A DNA stretch of 64,000 nucleotides from Taudactylus pleione (taxonomy: Eukaryota; Chordata; Amphibia; Anura; Myobatrachidae): contig JAUIMM010000202.1 of assembly GCA_031769625.1 (NCBI GenBank), positions 12,262,001-12,326,000 of the forward strand, read 5' to 3'. The stretch's first letter is position 1, and every line of letters begins with the position of its first letter. The notes below the pieces were generated by a model that saw nothing but the letters and a program-made list of their open reading frames with translations, ran no database searches and was not told the origin of the DNA. Below are positions 30,629 to 41,741 of this stretch, piece after piece. The position numbers and the translations under genes were made by a program.

Positions 30629-33364
30629 CAGGGGTGTATCTAGGGGTCCGAGCGCCCCAGGCAAAGTAATGGACTGGCACCCCCTGCCCCCCATATTTTC
30701 TGAATAATTACTCTGTACTTATAACATCTCTACAGCCAGCCCTCCTTCTGTATCCCCAGCCAACCCCCATGTTTTATCAGTCAGCACCCCCTTCTGTTTC
30801 TTCAGATAGCCCCTTTTTTGTCTACCCAGCATCCCCATCTCCCACCTGTCTACTCAGCCACCCCTCTCCTGTCTCCATAGTCATCACCCTCCTGTCTCCC
30901 CAGCCACCCCTCTCCTGTCTCCATAGTCATCACCCTCCTGTCTCCCCAGTCATCACCCTCCTGTCTCCCCAGCGACCCCTCTCCTGTCTCCATAGTCATC
31001 ACCCTCCTGTCTCCTCAGCTACCCCTCTCTTGTCTCCATAGTCATAACCCTCCTGTCTCCCCAGCCACACCTCTCCTGTCTCCATAGTCATCACCCTCCT
31101 GTCTCCCCAGTCATCACCCTCCTGTCTCCCCAGCGACCCCTCTACTGTCTCCATAGTCATCACCCTCCTGTCTCCAGTCACCCCTCTCTTGTCTCCCCAG
31201 TCATCACCCTCCTGTCTCCCCAGTCATCACCCTCCTGTCTCCCCAGCAACCCCTCTCCTGTATCCATAGTCATCACCCTCCTGTCTCCATAGTCATCACC
31301 CTCCTGTCTCCCCAGCCATCACTCTCCTGTCTCCCCAGCCACCCCTCTCTTGTCTCCCCAGCCATCACTCTCCTGTCTCCCCAGCCATCACTCTCCTGTC
31401 TCCCCAGGCACCCCTCTCCTGTCTCCCCAGCCATCACCCTCCTGTCTCCATAGTCATCACTCTCCTGTCTTCATAGTCATCACTCTCCTGTCTCCCAAGC
31501 CACCCCTCTCTTGTCTCCCCAGCCACCCCTCTCTTGTCTCCCCAGCCACCCCTCTCCCGTCTCCCCAGCCATCACCCTCCTGTCTCCATAGTCATCACTC
31601 TCCTGTATCCCTAGCCACCCCTCTCCTGTCTCCATAGTCATCACTCTCCTGTCTCCATAGTCATCACCCTCCTGTCTCCATAGTCATCACTCTCCTGTCT
31701 CCATAGTCATCACTCTCCTGTCTCCATAGTCATCACTCTCCTGTCTCCCCAGCCACCCCTCTCTTGTCTCCCCAGCCATCACCCTCCTGTCTCCATAGTC
31801 ATCACTCTCCTGTCTCCCCAGCCACCCCTCTCCTGCCTCCCCAGCCACCCCTCCTGCCTCCCCAGCCACCCCTCTCCTGTCTCCCCAGCCATCACCCTCC
31901 TGTCTCCATAGTCATCACCCTCCTGTCTCCATAGTCATCACTCTCCTGTCTCCATAGTCATCACTTTCCTGTCTCCCCAGCCACCCCTCTCCTGCCTCCC
32001 CAGCCACCCCTCTCCTGCCTCCCCAGCCACCCCTCTCCTGTCTCCCCAGCCATCACCCTCCTGTCTCCATAGTCATCACCCTCCTGTCTTCATAGTCATC
32101 AATCTCCTGTATCCCTAGCCACCCCTCTCCTGTGTCCATAGTTATCACTCTCCTGTGTCCATAGTCATCACCCTCCTGTCTCCATAGTCATCACTCTCCT
32201 GTCTCCATAGTCATCACTCTCCTGTCTCCCCAGCCACCCCTCTCCTGTCTCCATAGTCATCACCCTCCTGTCTCCCCAGCCACCCCTCTCCTGTCTCCAT
32301 AGTCATCACCCTCCTGTCTCCCCAGCCATCACCCTCCTGTCTCTATAGTCATCACCTTCCTGTCTCCATAGTCATCACCCTCCTGTCTCCATAGTCATCA
32401 CTCTCCTGTCTCCATAGTCATCACTCTCCTGTCTCCATAGTCATCACTCTCCTGTCTCCCCAGCCACCCCTCTCTTGTCTCCCCAGCCACCCCTCTCTTG
32501 TCTCCCCAGCCATCACCCTCCTGTCTCCATAGTCATCACTCTCCTGTCTCCATAGTCATCACCCTCCTGTCTCCCCAGCCATCACCCTCTTGTCTCCATA
32601 GTCATCACTCTCCTGTCTCCATAGTCATCACTCTCCTGTCTCCCCAGCCATCACTCTCCTGTCTCCATAGCCATCACCCTCCTGTCTCCATAGTCACCAG
32701 CCACCCGCTCCTGTCTCCCCAGTCATCACCCTCCTGTCTCCACAGCCCCACCACACCATCCCACTTCTGTGTCCCCAGTCACCCACCTTCTGTCTCCCCA
32801 GCCATTAGCCTGCCTGTAATGTGGGGCCTGGATCCAGCCCCCTGCTCCAGTCCCTGGACCTTCAAATCCAGGCAATGGCCCCCACCATCCAGCCACCGGC
32901 CCCCTGCAGCCCACAAATACTTACAAACTTCAGCCTGTGGTTCGGTGGCTCCTCAGTGCAGCAGCGATGAGACGCACATGACGTTATGACGTCAAGCGCG
33001 CCTTGTTCAAAAAAAAAAAAAAGCTTTATTTATTCTATGTACTGTACCAGGCAGCCGCCAGCAAGTGATGGCGGCTTCCCGGACCTTGACATCTAGTAAC
33101 TTCCTAGATGTCCAGGTAGCTACCATTGCTTGCCGGCGGCTGCCTGCTCCAATAGCATAAATAAAGCTTTTTTTTTTTTTAACAAGGCGCGCGTGACGTC
33201 ATGAGGAGGAGCTGCCAAGCCACAGGGACTTACCCTGGACTGCAGTCCTGGCGGCCTTGTCTTCATTCTACCCCCTGGCCACGGGTGGCACCCCCGGATG
33301 GCGCTCCCCTTTGTCTGGCGCCCCTGGCGAGTGCCATCCTGGCCAATGGGTAGATACACCCCTG
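30629..33364. mobile_element. Non-autonomous hAT element swollen by a minisatellite, TSD AAGGGAAA
   Basis: CAGGGGTGTATCTAGG at the left and TAGATACACCCCTG at the right; AAGGGAAA at 30621-30628 and 33365-33372, exact. Most of its 2736 bp is the 'ctcctgtctcc' array. Near the right end, 32995-33190 is an inverted repeat with poly-A/T and 'cgcgccttgtt' arms. The equivalent site in the right Penelope arm (near 38520) is empty. Confidence 0.92.
30770..32800. repeat. Minisatellite of 'ctcctgtctccatagtcatcac' type
   Basis: About 90 units of 20-22 bp in two main forms, 'ctcctgtctccatagtcatcac' shortened to CATAGTCATCAC and CCCAGCCACCCC endings. Open frames of up to 163 codons here are Ser/Pro-rich artefacts. 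Confidence 0.95.
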
Positions 33365-33609
33365 AAGGGAAATATAAGATTATGTATAAAGACATCTATA
33401 AGGAAATCTCGTGCAGTGAACAGTAAATCATAACATATAGCTAGCTGCTATTAACAGGTAAAGTGATCACTTATAGTGTGCAATAACCACTAGATAGTAT
33501 GTTATAGGCAAATATACAGTATATATAAATGTTAACAAACAAATAGCTGTTGAGGACAATGATCTGTAATTACTCTACAAAAAATAATTTAAACCTAAAT
33601 AATCATTAA

Positions 33610-34085
33610 GGGGATCATTCAGACCGGGTTGATGGCCCCCCACAGAGCATGCGCACGACGGCGCCGTCGTGCGCATGCGTGAGACCCGCTACGACCGACA
33701 GCGCTGGTCGTAGCGGGTCTCGATCCAAAGGGGGCGAGCTGTCGATGTTGATTGACAGCTCGCCCCGTTTGGAAGGCGGGCCGGGGGGGTGGCAGGCCAA
33801 ATGGGGCGTTCCCAGTAGTGATGTCAGTGGAGAGCTTCTGGCTCAGACAGAACCGAAAGCTCTCCGGGGCTTACGACAAGGGAGACCCTACCCTAGGGTC
33901 TCGTCGTAAGTCCCGATGGTCGTGATGGTCTTGACCATCGCGACCATCACCTTAGGCGGTCATAAGGCTGTGGGTGTTAACCCACAGCCTTACCACCACA
34001 AAGGAAGATGTCTTGAAAATTCAAGACGTCCTCCCCTCATTCAGACCGACCGCACGCTCTGTGCGACCGGCTCTGAATGAGGTCC
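33610..34085. repeat. PIF/Harbinger-type MITE, TSD TAA, in left Penelope arm
   Basis: Left GGGGATCATTCAGACC, right CTCTGAATGAGGTCC; TAA at 33607-33609 and 34086-34088. Shares the 'tgtcgatgttgattgacag' core with the copies at 22908, 27665 and 37944. Confidence 0.88.
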
Positions 34086-34099
34086 TAAGTCCCTTGGGC

Positions 34100-35045
34100 A
34101 CAAGGGTTCCTAATTGAAAAATCCACTTAGACTCAAGCTGGAGCAGTTTCAGACCTCTATTGCCACCTCTAATTGAACAAGGCATGTGGTCAATCATTCT
34201 ATATCTAAGGGTAGATAGTGGGTGTGGGATGCTGCAGAAGATATCGCCCGACAACATCTATCCACAGGTGGTACATGGGCATTTTATACAACCTTTCTTC
34301 CATGTTAGAAAATTACTATTGGTTTCAGTTTTAAAATGTTCTGACCAAATAATCTTTTAAATTACGACCACGTCTATAGCTGGATAGCAATTTAGTGTCA
34401 TGTAGCCCCAAATCTGCGTCCGATTGGATCATGGGCCACAATTTTTTGCTAATGAAATTAATGTCATTGTTGACTGCATTATATTGGGACACTCAAGGTA
34501 ACATTTTTGTATGTGCCCAAAAAATATGTCATGCTCCACCTCAAACATGTATATGTTGGCGTATGATGGGGCCACACTGGATCCCATCGCACAGCCAACA
34601 CATTGTAAAAAAAATTGACCATTAAATATGAAATAATTTTTTGTCAAAATTATGGGCAATAGCTCAGTAGTAAGCTCAATATTAGGACCCTCATAGAGGG
34701 GATGCCCCAAAATGGAATTTCTTATGGCTTGTAAGCCCAAGTCATGGGAGATTACTGTATACTTATATAATTCCAAATTAGATAGTTCATAATTAGAAAG
34801 GTTTTCTATGTTTTCCTCCCTTGTGGAGGTCTTGTTCCACGTACTTTGCCTCTTCCTCTTCCACTGGTGTCCGCATCTGGTGTACCTTCTCCTCCTGTTT
34901 GGTCTGTCCATTTGGCCCTGGTAGTAACTCCTGGAATACGTTGCAAGTTTTTTGAATATACTAGAGTGTCGACATCACTGGCAGAAGAAGTAAATTCATA
35001 TGATGATTCTGGATCACGATTCTTAATAAGTTTTCTATGAAAAAT
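34100..35045 (-). pseudogene. Penelope-like RT/GIY-YIG endonuclease remnant (left copy)
   Basis: Minus-strand pieces in order: an N-terminal Arg/Gly-rich region and 'NLSNYELSNLE' (about 34770-35045); then an internal deletion directly to RT motifs TVISHDLGLQAI and GCAMGSSVAPSYANIYM (34530-34770), which belong to Penelope RT around the palm; then a second deletion to the RT C-terminus (34330-34495, 'YRRGRNLK' type region); then the C-terminus of the endonuclease, RGGNRGLKLLQLESKWIF (about 34110-34170), ending in 'LGTLVPKGL'. The start and the GIY-YIG core are damaged, and there are several frame breaks. It cannot encode an active protein. Confidence 0.85.
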
Positions 35046-35079
35046 GGTTTTCTAGAATTGTGATATCTGGAATTGTCTG

Positions 35080-36580
35080 TCCACCTATAGACAACCTGCT
35101 ACAACCGTGCATTCAGAACCATGCCATTTTGGACACCAATACATTATTGAGGCAATTGAAAGATCTCCCTGAACTGACTGATGACGCTTGACTTTGCAGT
35201 GTAGACGTCGCCAGTTTATATACTGTGATCCCCCATGACATGGGCTTACAAGCCGTAAGAAATTTGCTTTTGGGGCATCCCCTCTATGAGGGTCCTAATA
35301 TTGAGCTTACTTTTGAGCTATTGTCCATCATTTTGACTAAAAATTATTTCATATTTAATGGTCAATTTTTTTACAATGTGTTGGCTGTGCGATGGGGTCC
35401 AGTGTGGCCCCATCATACGCCAACATATACATGTTTGAGGTGGAGCATGACATATTTTTGTGGATCAATCAATAGCATGTAACATTGTTTATTTCACCCG
35501 CTACATACATGATTTATTAATCTTATGGAGAGACAGCAAACAGGCATTGTAGGAGGTGATTGCGACACATAATTCTAGGAATCACCCTATCAAATTGACT
35601 TATACTATCAGTAATATGGCTGTCAATTTTCTTGATGTACAAATTACACTGAAAGAAGAACATTTAGTCACTTCATTATATACGAAACTGACCGATCACA
35701 ATAGCCTCGATATGCATAGTTGTCATCCTATACCATTAAAGAGGGGTCTCCCCTTCTCACAAATTCTATGCATTATTAGGATCAATTCAGACCCTCAGGT
35801 AGCTGAAGAACAGATAGATGTCATGATGTCTAAATTTGCCGACAGGGGATACGACCTAAAATTGCTTAACACTGCTAAATTAAAATCCCTCAATATTGAT
35901 CATAAAGCATTACTTAATAGCAGCAATAAAAATGCACATAAATTTTTTTTACCTTGGGTGTCCCAATATAATGCATTTAGCAATGACATTAATTTGATTA
36001 GTAAAAAATTGTGGCCCATGATCCAATCGGACGCAGATTTGGGGCTACATGATACTAAATTGCTATCCAGCTATAGACGTGGTCGTAATTTAAAAGCTTA
36101 TTTGGTCAGAACAGATATCTCCCATTTTAAAACTGAAACCACTAGTCATTTTTGAAACATGGAAGAAAGGTTGCATTAAATGCCCATGTACCACCAGTGG
36201 ATAGATGTTGTTGGGCAATATCTTCTATCACCATCATACTGATAGAGAGCATCATCTCAAATATACACTGTAGACTGACGTGTAATTCTAAATTCACTAA
36301 CTATCCAATCATCTGCGTGTGAGCTCTCTTACATCGGCAAAACACAACGTGCCTTTAAAGAAAGAATGGCGGCACATAGGTCAGCTATTAGAACCTCCTT
36401 GGCCAGTGGCAGTAGCGAACAGCCTGTCGCACACCACTTCTGCAGCATCCTATACCCACTATCTACCCTTAGATATAGAATGATTGACCACACATCCCTT
36501 GTTCAATTAGGGGTGACAATAGAGGTCTGAAACTGCTTGAATCTAAGTGGATTTTTCAATTAGGAACCCTTGTGACCAAG
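35080..36580 (+). pseudogene. Penelope-like RT and GIY-YIG endonuclease remnant (right copy)
   Basis: Reading along the plus strand: 'LLQPCIQNHAILDTNTLL' then SVDVASLYTVIPHDMGLQA (RT motif with the first catalytic Asp, near 35200); RT motif QCVGCAMGSSVAPSYAN near 35370, in another frame after a T-run indel; a longer 199-codon frame (35556-36155) with NFLDVQITLKEE, SLYTKLTDHN, a HPIPLKRGLPFSQ-like motif and SSYRRGRNLKAYL; then the GIY-YIG-type endonuclease SYIGKTQRAFKERMAAHRS near 36327-36385 and the 'QPVAHHFCS' region. Stops and frame changes separate the parts. Together they show the RT-then-endonuclease order typical of EN-positive Penelope elements. Confidence 0.88.
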
Positions 36581-36587
36581 GGACATA

Positions 36588-37501
36588 GGGCTCTATTTAT
36601 TATCATTATTTTTACCAAAAAAGGTGATAAAGGGTGTTTTCACACCCTTTTCACATTATTTTAGTTTCACCTAAATTTACTAAAGGGCAATTAGAGTAGA
36701 ATTTGTAAAATTTGTAAAATTTGAATTTGTAAAGTTCTACTCCAACCCCTAATTATCACATATTTTTAGTAATCAGATCGCATTTCCAATAATTGTAATG
36801 GGAAATGCGATCTGTCTGTAAGTTACTAAAAATAAATTGTGAAAAACTACCGGGGGAAGCAATAATGCCACCTGGAGGTGGCGTTTTCCAGGGTCTCCCC
36901 TGGTTACCGGTCTCCTGCTCCGCTCTAACAGGCAGAGCAGAGCCCGGAGCCAGCCCCAGTGATCAGTTGTGTGGTCTAAACAGACCACATGCAGATCCTT
37001 GTAAAAAAAAATATTAAAACAATATATAACTTACCTGAGTCCATGGACCAGAGATCGGGGCTCCGGTGATGTCCTCCCTCCGGTCAGCTGGTCTCCCATC
37101 CTGCACTGTGACTCGGTCATCAGCTGACCGGGTCACAGTGCGGGATTGGAGATCAGCCAACCGGAGCCACGGAGGACATCAACGGAGCCCAATCACCAGA
37201 GGTAAGTGTAATTAAGAGGGGGGGTTGCGGGGTGGCCACGTGGGGGGGTAGCGATCGTGTGGGGGGGCTTAGTGGCGGCCAGTCGGTGCATGCGCAGGCA
37301 CTTGTCATGGTATTTTTTGTGAAAAATACCATGATAAGGCTGCGGAGGAGATTCGCAAGGACAGAGCTTTATTGCAAGCTCTGTCCATGAAAGGGATTTT
37401 TAGTAAATCCCTGTGATATTGCCTGAATTTGCAATGCGAATTCAGTCGATAATATCACACTACAATCTACATTTAAAAGTGGATTGTAGTAAATAGAGCC
37501 C
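36588..37501. repeat. MITE with GGGCTCTATTTA ends in right Penelope arm
   Basis: Left GGGCTCTATTTATTATC, right GTAGTAAATAGAGCCC. Body parallels 29187-30097 closely ('acctggaggtggcgtt', 'agtgatcag'). Left flank ATA; right flank of the pair TTA. Confidence 0.85.
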
Positions 37502-37504
37502 TTA

Positions 37505-37753
37505 TAGAGCCCTATGTAGCCAATATCACAGGGATTTACTAAAAATCCCTTGCTGGGACAGAGCTTGCAATAAAGCTCTGTCCCTGCTAATCCCCTCCGC
37601 ATGTGCCGACAGGCTGCCGCTAAGTAGAATTTTACGAATTCTACTCCAATTGCCCTTTGGTAAATTTAGGTGATACTAAAATAATGTGAAAAGGGTGTGA
37701 AAACACCCATTTTCACTTTATTTTAGTAAAAATAATGATAATAAATAGAGCCC
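37505..37753. repeat. Second, partial copy of the GGGCTCTATTTA MITE, inverted
   Basis: Ends in AATAATGATAATAAATAGAG plus CCC and contains the 'aatatcacagggatttact' and 'gagcttgcaataaagctctg' blocks in the opposite order to its neighbour. The pair is separated by TTA, so a second insertion next to the first is likely. Confidence 0.75.
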
Positions 37754-37943
37754 TTAATGTCCATTTAGGTTTAAATATTTTTTTACAGTGTAAGTACAGA
37801 TCACTGTCCTCAACAGCTATTTGTTTGTTAACATTTATATATATATTTGCCTATAACATACTATGTAGTGGTTTTTGCAAACTATAAGTGATCACTTTAC
37901 CTGTTAATAGCAGCTAATTCAGACCACTTTACCTGTTAATAGC

Positions 37944-38453
37944 AGCCTGATTCAGACCCGTTCGCAAGCGCATAGCGCTCGCAAGCGGGTCGATGGCTGG
38001 GCAGTGCACATGCGCGGCGTGCGCACTGCGCGTGCGCGAGCCCTGGAGCGAGTGAGAAATTCACTCGTTCCAGGGCTTGCTACAAACGGGGTGGCTGTCG
38101 ATGTTGATCGACAGCTCGCCCCGTTTTGTAGGTGGGTCGTGGGGGTGGCTTGCCAAATGGAGGTGTTCCTGAAGGAACGTCTGCCGTTTGTGGGCAGCCC
38201 TACTGACATCACAAGTTATGTCAGTAGTGAGCTTCCGGCTCTATTAGAACTGGGGCTTGCGGCACACAAGACCCTACCACAAGGGTCTCGTCGCAAGCCC
38301 GATGGTCGGAACCATCGCGACCTACACCTGGCCCCTCACTAAAGCTGTGGGTGGTCACCCACAGCTTAGCGAGTGGCCAGGAGGCCGGACAAAAAAAAAC
38401 ACCCTTCAGACCTGCGAGGTGCCTCCGACAGCGAGCGGGTCTGAGTCAGGGCC
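37944..38453. repeat. PIF/Harbinger-type MITE in right Penelope arm
   Basis: CCTGATTCAGACCCG at left and CGGGTCTGAGTCAGGGCC at right. Core 'ctgtcgatgttgatcgacag' as in related copies. Just upstream, 'actttacctgttaatagcagc' is repeated twice, a local duplication at the insertion site. Confidence 0.8.
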
Positions 38454-39069
38454 TATATGTTATGATTTAGTGTTCATTGCACAAGATTTCCTTATAGATG
38501 TCTTTATACATAATCTTAAATTTCCCCTTACCTCGACTGTTGTAATGTATATATGTATGTTTGTCATAAGTATAGAGCCTTTAATGGCATTTTACACATC
38601 ATCTTTTTAGCTGTTTACTATGTCTATGGTGATGGGTCCTGCACTGATGACACATCGTGATTGATGAGGTCACCAGCTATGCGCCACCGGGTGGGGTGAG
38701 CGTTCCTGGTCCTGGAGCTGGCATTCACGTGGTGGTGTTGTTGAACTGTATAAGGTAAGATGCATTTTGTTACATCTTTCACCCTAATGACAATGCCGGT
38801 GTAGCACTGAAACGTTGCTGTTTGCCTTTGCCATTAAATTCTATTATTTCATGTACGGAGTGCCGCATCATTGGACCTATTTGTAAATTTGATGTCATTA
38901 TCACTATTTTCTGTGCCAGCGAATGGGTCGGTTGGTCGGTTGTGTGTACACAGAAGCAGATGTGAAAGATTTAAGGTGCATACACACTAGACGATATTTT
39001 ACATGATTCGCCCGATTTTGATGCATCGGAACTTCAAATCGTATAAATATGTCCAAATTGTGAGTGTCC

Positions 39070-39735
39070 TGACCACCAATGTATTTATTAATGCATGACC
39101 CACCCACTGACCACCAATGTGTATGCATAACCCACTGTCCACCAATGTGTATCATGCATGACCCACCCACTGACCACCAATGTGTTTATTAATGCATGAG
39201 CCACCCACTGACCACCAATGTGTATCATGCATGACCCACCCACTGACCACCAATGTGTTTATTAATGCATAACCCACCCACTGACCACCAATGTGTATAA
39301 TGCATGACCCACCCACTGACCACCAATGTGTAAATGCATGACCCCCTATCCATCAATGTTCATTAAATGCATGACTCACCCACTATCCACCTATGTGTAT
39401 TAAATGCATGACGCACCCACTCACCACCAATGTGTAAATGCATGACCCACTATCCACCAATGTGTATTAAATGCATGACACCCACTGTCCACCTATGTGT
39501 ATTAAATGCATGACCCACCCACTGACCACCAATGTTTATAATGCATGACCCACCCACTGACCACCAATGTGTAAATGCATGACCCTCGGTCCACGAATGT
39601 GTATTAAATGCATGACCCACCCACTGTCCACCTATGTGTATTAAATGCATGACCCATCCACTGACCACCAATGTGTATTAAATGCATGACCCACCCACTG
39701 TCCACCTATATGTATTAAATGTACGAGCCACTGTC
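39070..39735. repeat. ~40-bp minisatellite in the Harbinger element
   Basis: Units of 36-47 bp on the pattern TAATGCATGACCCACCCACT plus 'gaccaccaatgtgtat'. About 16 units with variants 'gtccacctatg' and 'gaccaccaatg'. Located between the left terminus and the transposase 3' end. Confidence 0.9.
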
Positions 39736-39819
39736 CACCATTTCGTGCCTAGCCCTATTGTGTATATATAATATATATTTAATTCATATTATCAACATAA
39801 TAAAATAATGAAATGATTC

Positions 39820-39850
39820 TAAAAACTTTATTGAAAAAAGCAAGACAAAA
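39820..39850 (-). terminator. Candidate polyadenylation signal for the Harbinger transposase
   Basis: The minus strand has TCAATAAAGTTTTTAG, an AATAAA hexamer about 560 nt beyond the transposase stop. Position is the only evidence. Confidence 0.35.
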
Positions 39851-40060
39851 TTTTTGTTTAACATTAAAACACCATAGTAGTAACAACATATCTAAAAACA
39901 ACATTAAAAATACTATAACTATAAACAACATTAAAAACAACTACACATGGCAAAATTAAAAAAAAACTACAAACAACAATAAAAACAATATAAACATTAT
40001 AAATACTTAAAAATAACCAAACTCTTTAAAATCGTTATAAATTCTTGTACTACAATATAA

Positions 40061-40163
40061 TCTTCTTTCTTCTGGAGCAAGATCCTCAGACACAGTCACT
40101 TGTCCTGATGGCCCGGGGAAGGAGGCGGATGAAGTTGCCAACGTGGTGTCTGAGGCAGGTTTG
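40061..40163 (+). pseudogene. Harbinger second gene, upstream exon fragment
   Basis: A frame reading SSDTVTCPDGPGKEADEVAN up to 'VVSEAGL' ends at a 5' splice site TTG|GTAAGT (40163/40164). Joining to the acceptor at 41039/41040 keeps the frame and gives 'SEAGL-TPTQELDLAG', consistent with one protein. Its upstream start was not found; a stop-free extension is short. Confidence 0.55.
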
Positions 40164-40390
40164 GTAAGTGCATACACACCATGTTTTATTTTTGTTTGTT
40201 TTTAACATTACTTTTTTTCAGTTCTCCAAATGTCCACTATATTTTATTTTATCTGAGACAGTCCTCCTTCCATGGCACTGCCCTCGGTCCATTAAAATAG
40301 GCCATGTATTCCTTCCTGTCCTGTTTTGCCCGTGCAGTCCCTGTGGTTTGCAGTAGAGGTGTTGCCACAGATGACAACTGGCCAGTCTCC

Positions 40391-40983
40391 TCAGGCTGGT
40401 CTGGGTCTTCTGGCATAGCTGTGCCTGATGCCCTCTGTTGTGTTATTTTGCACGAGCCAGTTTATCTTGTCCACACGTAGGTTTATTGAGGAGTGGAAAA
40501 TGCGGAAGCGGTTACTTAGAATTCCAAACGCATTTTCCACAATACGGCATGCCCTGGATAGCCTGTAATTGTAGATCCGCTTCTCTCTGGTCAGACCTCT
40601 TTGCACATATGGCTTCATGATATTTTTGCGTAACGTGAAAGCCACAAACACAAAGTTTAGGCCGTGCTTGGTCTCCTCCACTGTTGGCAAGTTGAGGGTC
40701 TTGGAGCTGAGCCTCTGGTAGAATGCCGTCTGTTTGAATGACCCACCATTCGAAGCACGGTCATTCTTGCCAACATCCACAAAAATAAATTCGCAATTGG
40801 CATTCATTACCACCATGAGAACGATGCTGAAGTACCCCTTATAGTTATAATAGTAGGATCCGCTGTTGGCAGGTGGGATGATGCGGATATGTTCCCATTG
40901 ATGGCTCCCCCACAGTTAGAGAAATTCCAACTCCGTTCAAAGTCTTGAGCAATGGTTTTCCACTGTTCCACGGATGTCGGAAA
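40391..40983 (-). pseudogene. HARBI1-like transposase exon 2
   Basis: Exon starts after an acceptor with a pyrimidine tract ending TCTAG (40984-40995 on the minus strand) and encodes PTSVEQWKTIAQDFERSWNF, NCGGAINGKHIRI (needs a 1-nt frame correction), a YYNYKGYFSIVLMVVMNANC segment, DVGKNDRASNGGSF, and RACRIVENAFGILSNRFRIF. This is the core of the DDE_Tnp_4 domain. Family members have Asp in the 'IDG' and 'SDGG' motifs; here both read Asn (INGK, SNGG). Only the Glu of ENAFG is kept. With the frameshift this makes the gene inactive. The frame ends at 40391. Confidence 0.85.
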
Positions 40984-41039
40984 CTAGAAAAAAAAATTAT
41001 TGGTTACAACATGAACATTTTTTTTTATTTTCTCTACAG

Positions 41040-41741
41040 ACTCCCACCCAAGAACTGGACTTGGCGGGGACTCCGGACTTGAGCCTGATTGGAGAAAGTG
41101 AGGGGGATATATCTCTTTCTACATGCCCACCACCAACTGCACCTCCACAGAAAAAAAGGCAGCACCAGGGAAGAAAGCAGCCGACCACAAAACCTGCAAA
41201 CGACTACTTGCGGCAGGCGGAAGAGGTCTTAAGAAGGCCCGCCGACCACCTAGATCACTTTACGTCACACATTAATAGCTCCATGTGTCAGATGAGACCT
41301 GAAATGCAGCTAGAATTTCAGCGCCTGGTGTATGAGTTGGTCATCAGGGCGATGAGAAATACTTTATCTCCAGCTACCTACATCGCTGACCCTTATCCCT
41401 GCCCACCTGCCCCTACCGCCACTGTGATGCCTCCCACCCAGTCACAGCCTACTCCCCCACCCACTAACCCGTCTACCTCATGCCAGGCTATTTATAGTGC
41501 ACTTTTGGAATCAGAGGAGGAGACTCCTGGGTTTTACAACCTTTTAAAAGTTTTATTTTATGTTTTTATACAATTATCAACAAGTTTTACCTTTCCCAAT
41601 AGCTATTCTATGGTATATGTTGGTGATGACGCTGATTGGACGCGATCACTAAACACATGGTGTAAGGACAGATTGTTGGAAGCCAGGGCCACAATCTGTA
41701 CTTGTGCTTGTGTTTCTTGGCCTATTCAATCCGGCGTCTGA
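41040..41741 (+). pseudogene. Harbinger second gene (Myb/MADF-associated type), downstream exon
   Basis: A pyrimidine-rich acceptor TTTTCTCTACAG (ends 41039) leads into TPTQELDLAGTPDLSLIGES, a Pro/Gln/Lys-rich stretch, and a helical region RQAEEVLRRPADHLDHFTSH through QLEFQRLVYELVIRAM. This resembles the C-terminal half of the Harbinger accessory DNA-binding protein, which partners the transposase and helps its nuclear entry. The N-terminal Myb/SANT-like domain expected upstream was not found. Past about 41530 the frame runs into non-coding repeat sequence to a stop at 41741, so the natural end may differ. Confidence 0.6.

Larger units (their letters stand above)
30250..35045 (-). mobile_element. 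Penelope-like element, left copy (minus strand)
   Basis: The 3' tail (30250-30620) is the reverse complement of 38520-38890, including 'aaacgttgctgtttgcc'. The copy then reads inward on the minus strand through endonuclease and reverse transcriptase remnants to 35045, where it meets the right copy head to head. Two later elements interrupt it: a hAT (30629-33364) and a Harbinger-type MITE (33610-34085). Penelope elements commonly leave such inverted arrangements. Confidence 0.85.
35046..38890 (+). mobile_element. Penelope-like element, right copy (plus strand)
   Basis: Starts inside the region just before the RT core and runs rightward to a 3' tail with 'aaacgttgctgtttgcctttg' near 38810-38830. 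The end, CGCATCATTGGACC, is the inverted form of the left end GTCCAATGATGC. Interrupted by MITEs at 36588-37753 and 37944-38453. Apart from these its 3' half is collinear with the left copy. Confidence 0.85.

Noticed and set aside
30769..32989. Ser/Pro-rich frames of up to 163 codons
   Set aside because: They come from the 20-22-bp 'ctcctgtctcc' array and end with it.
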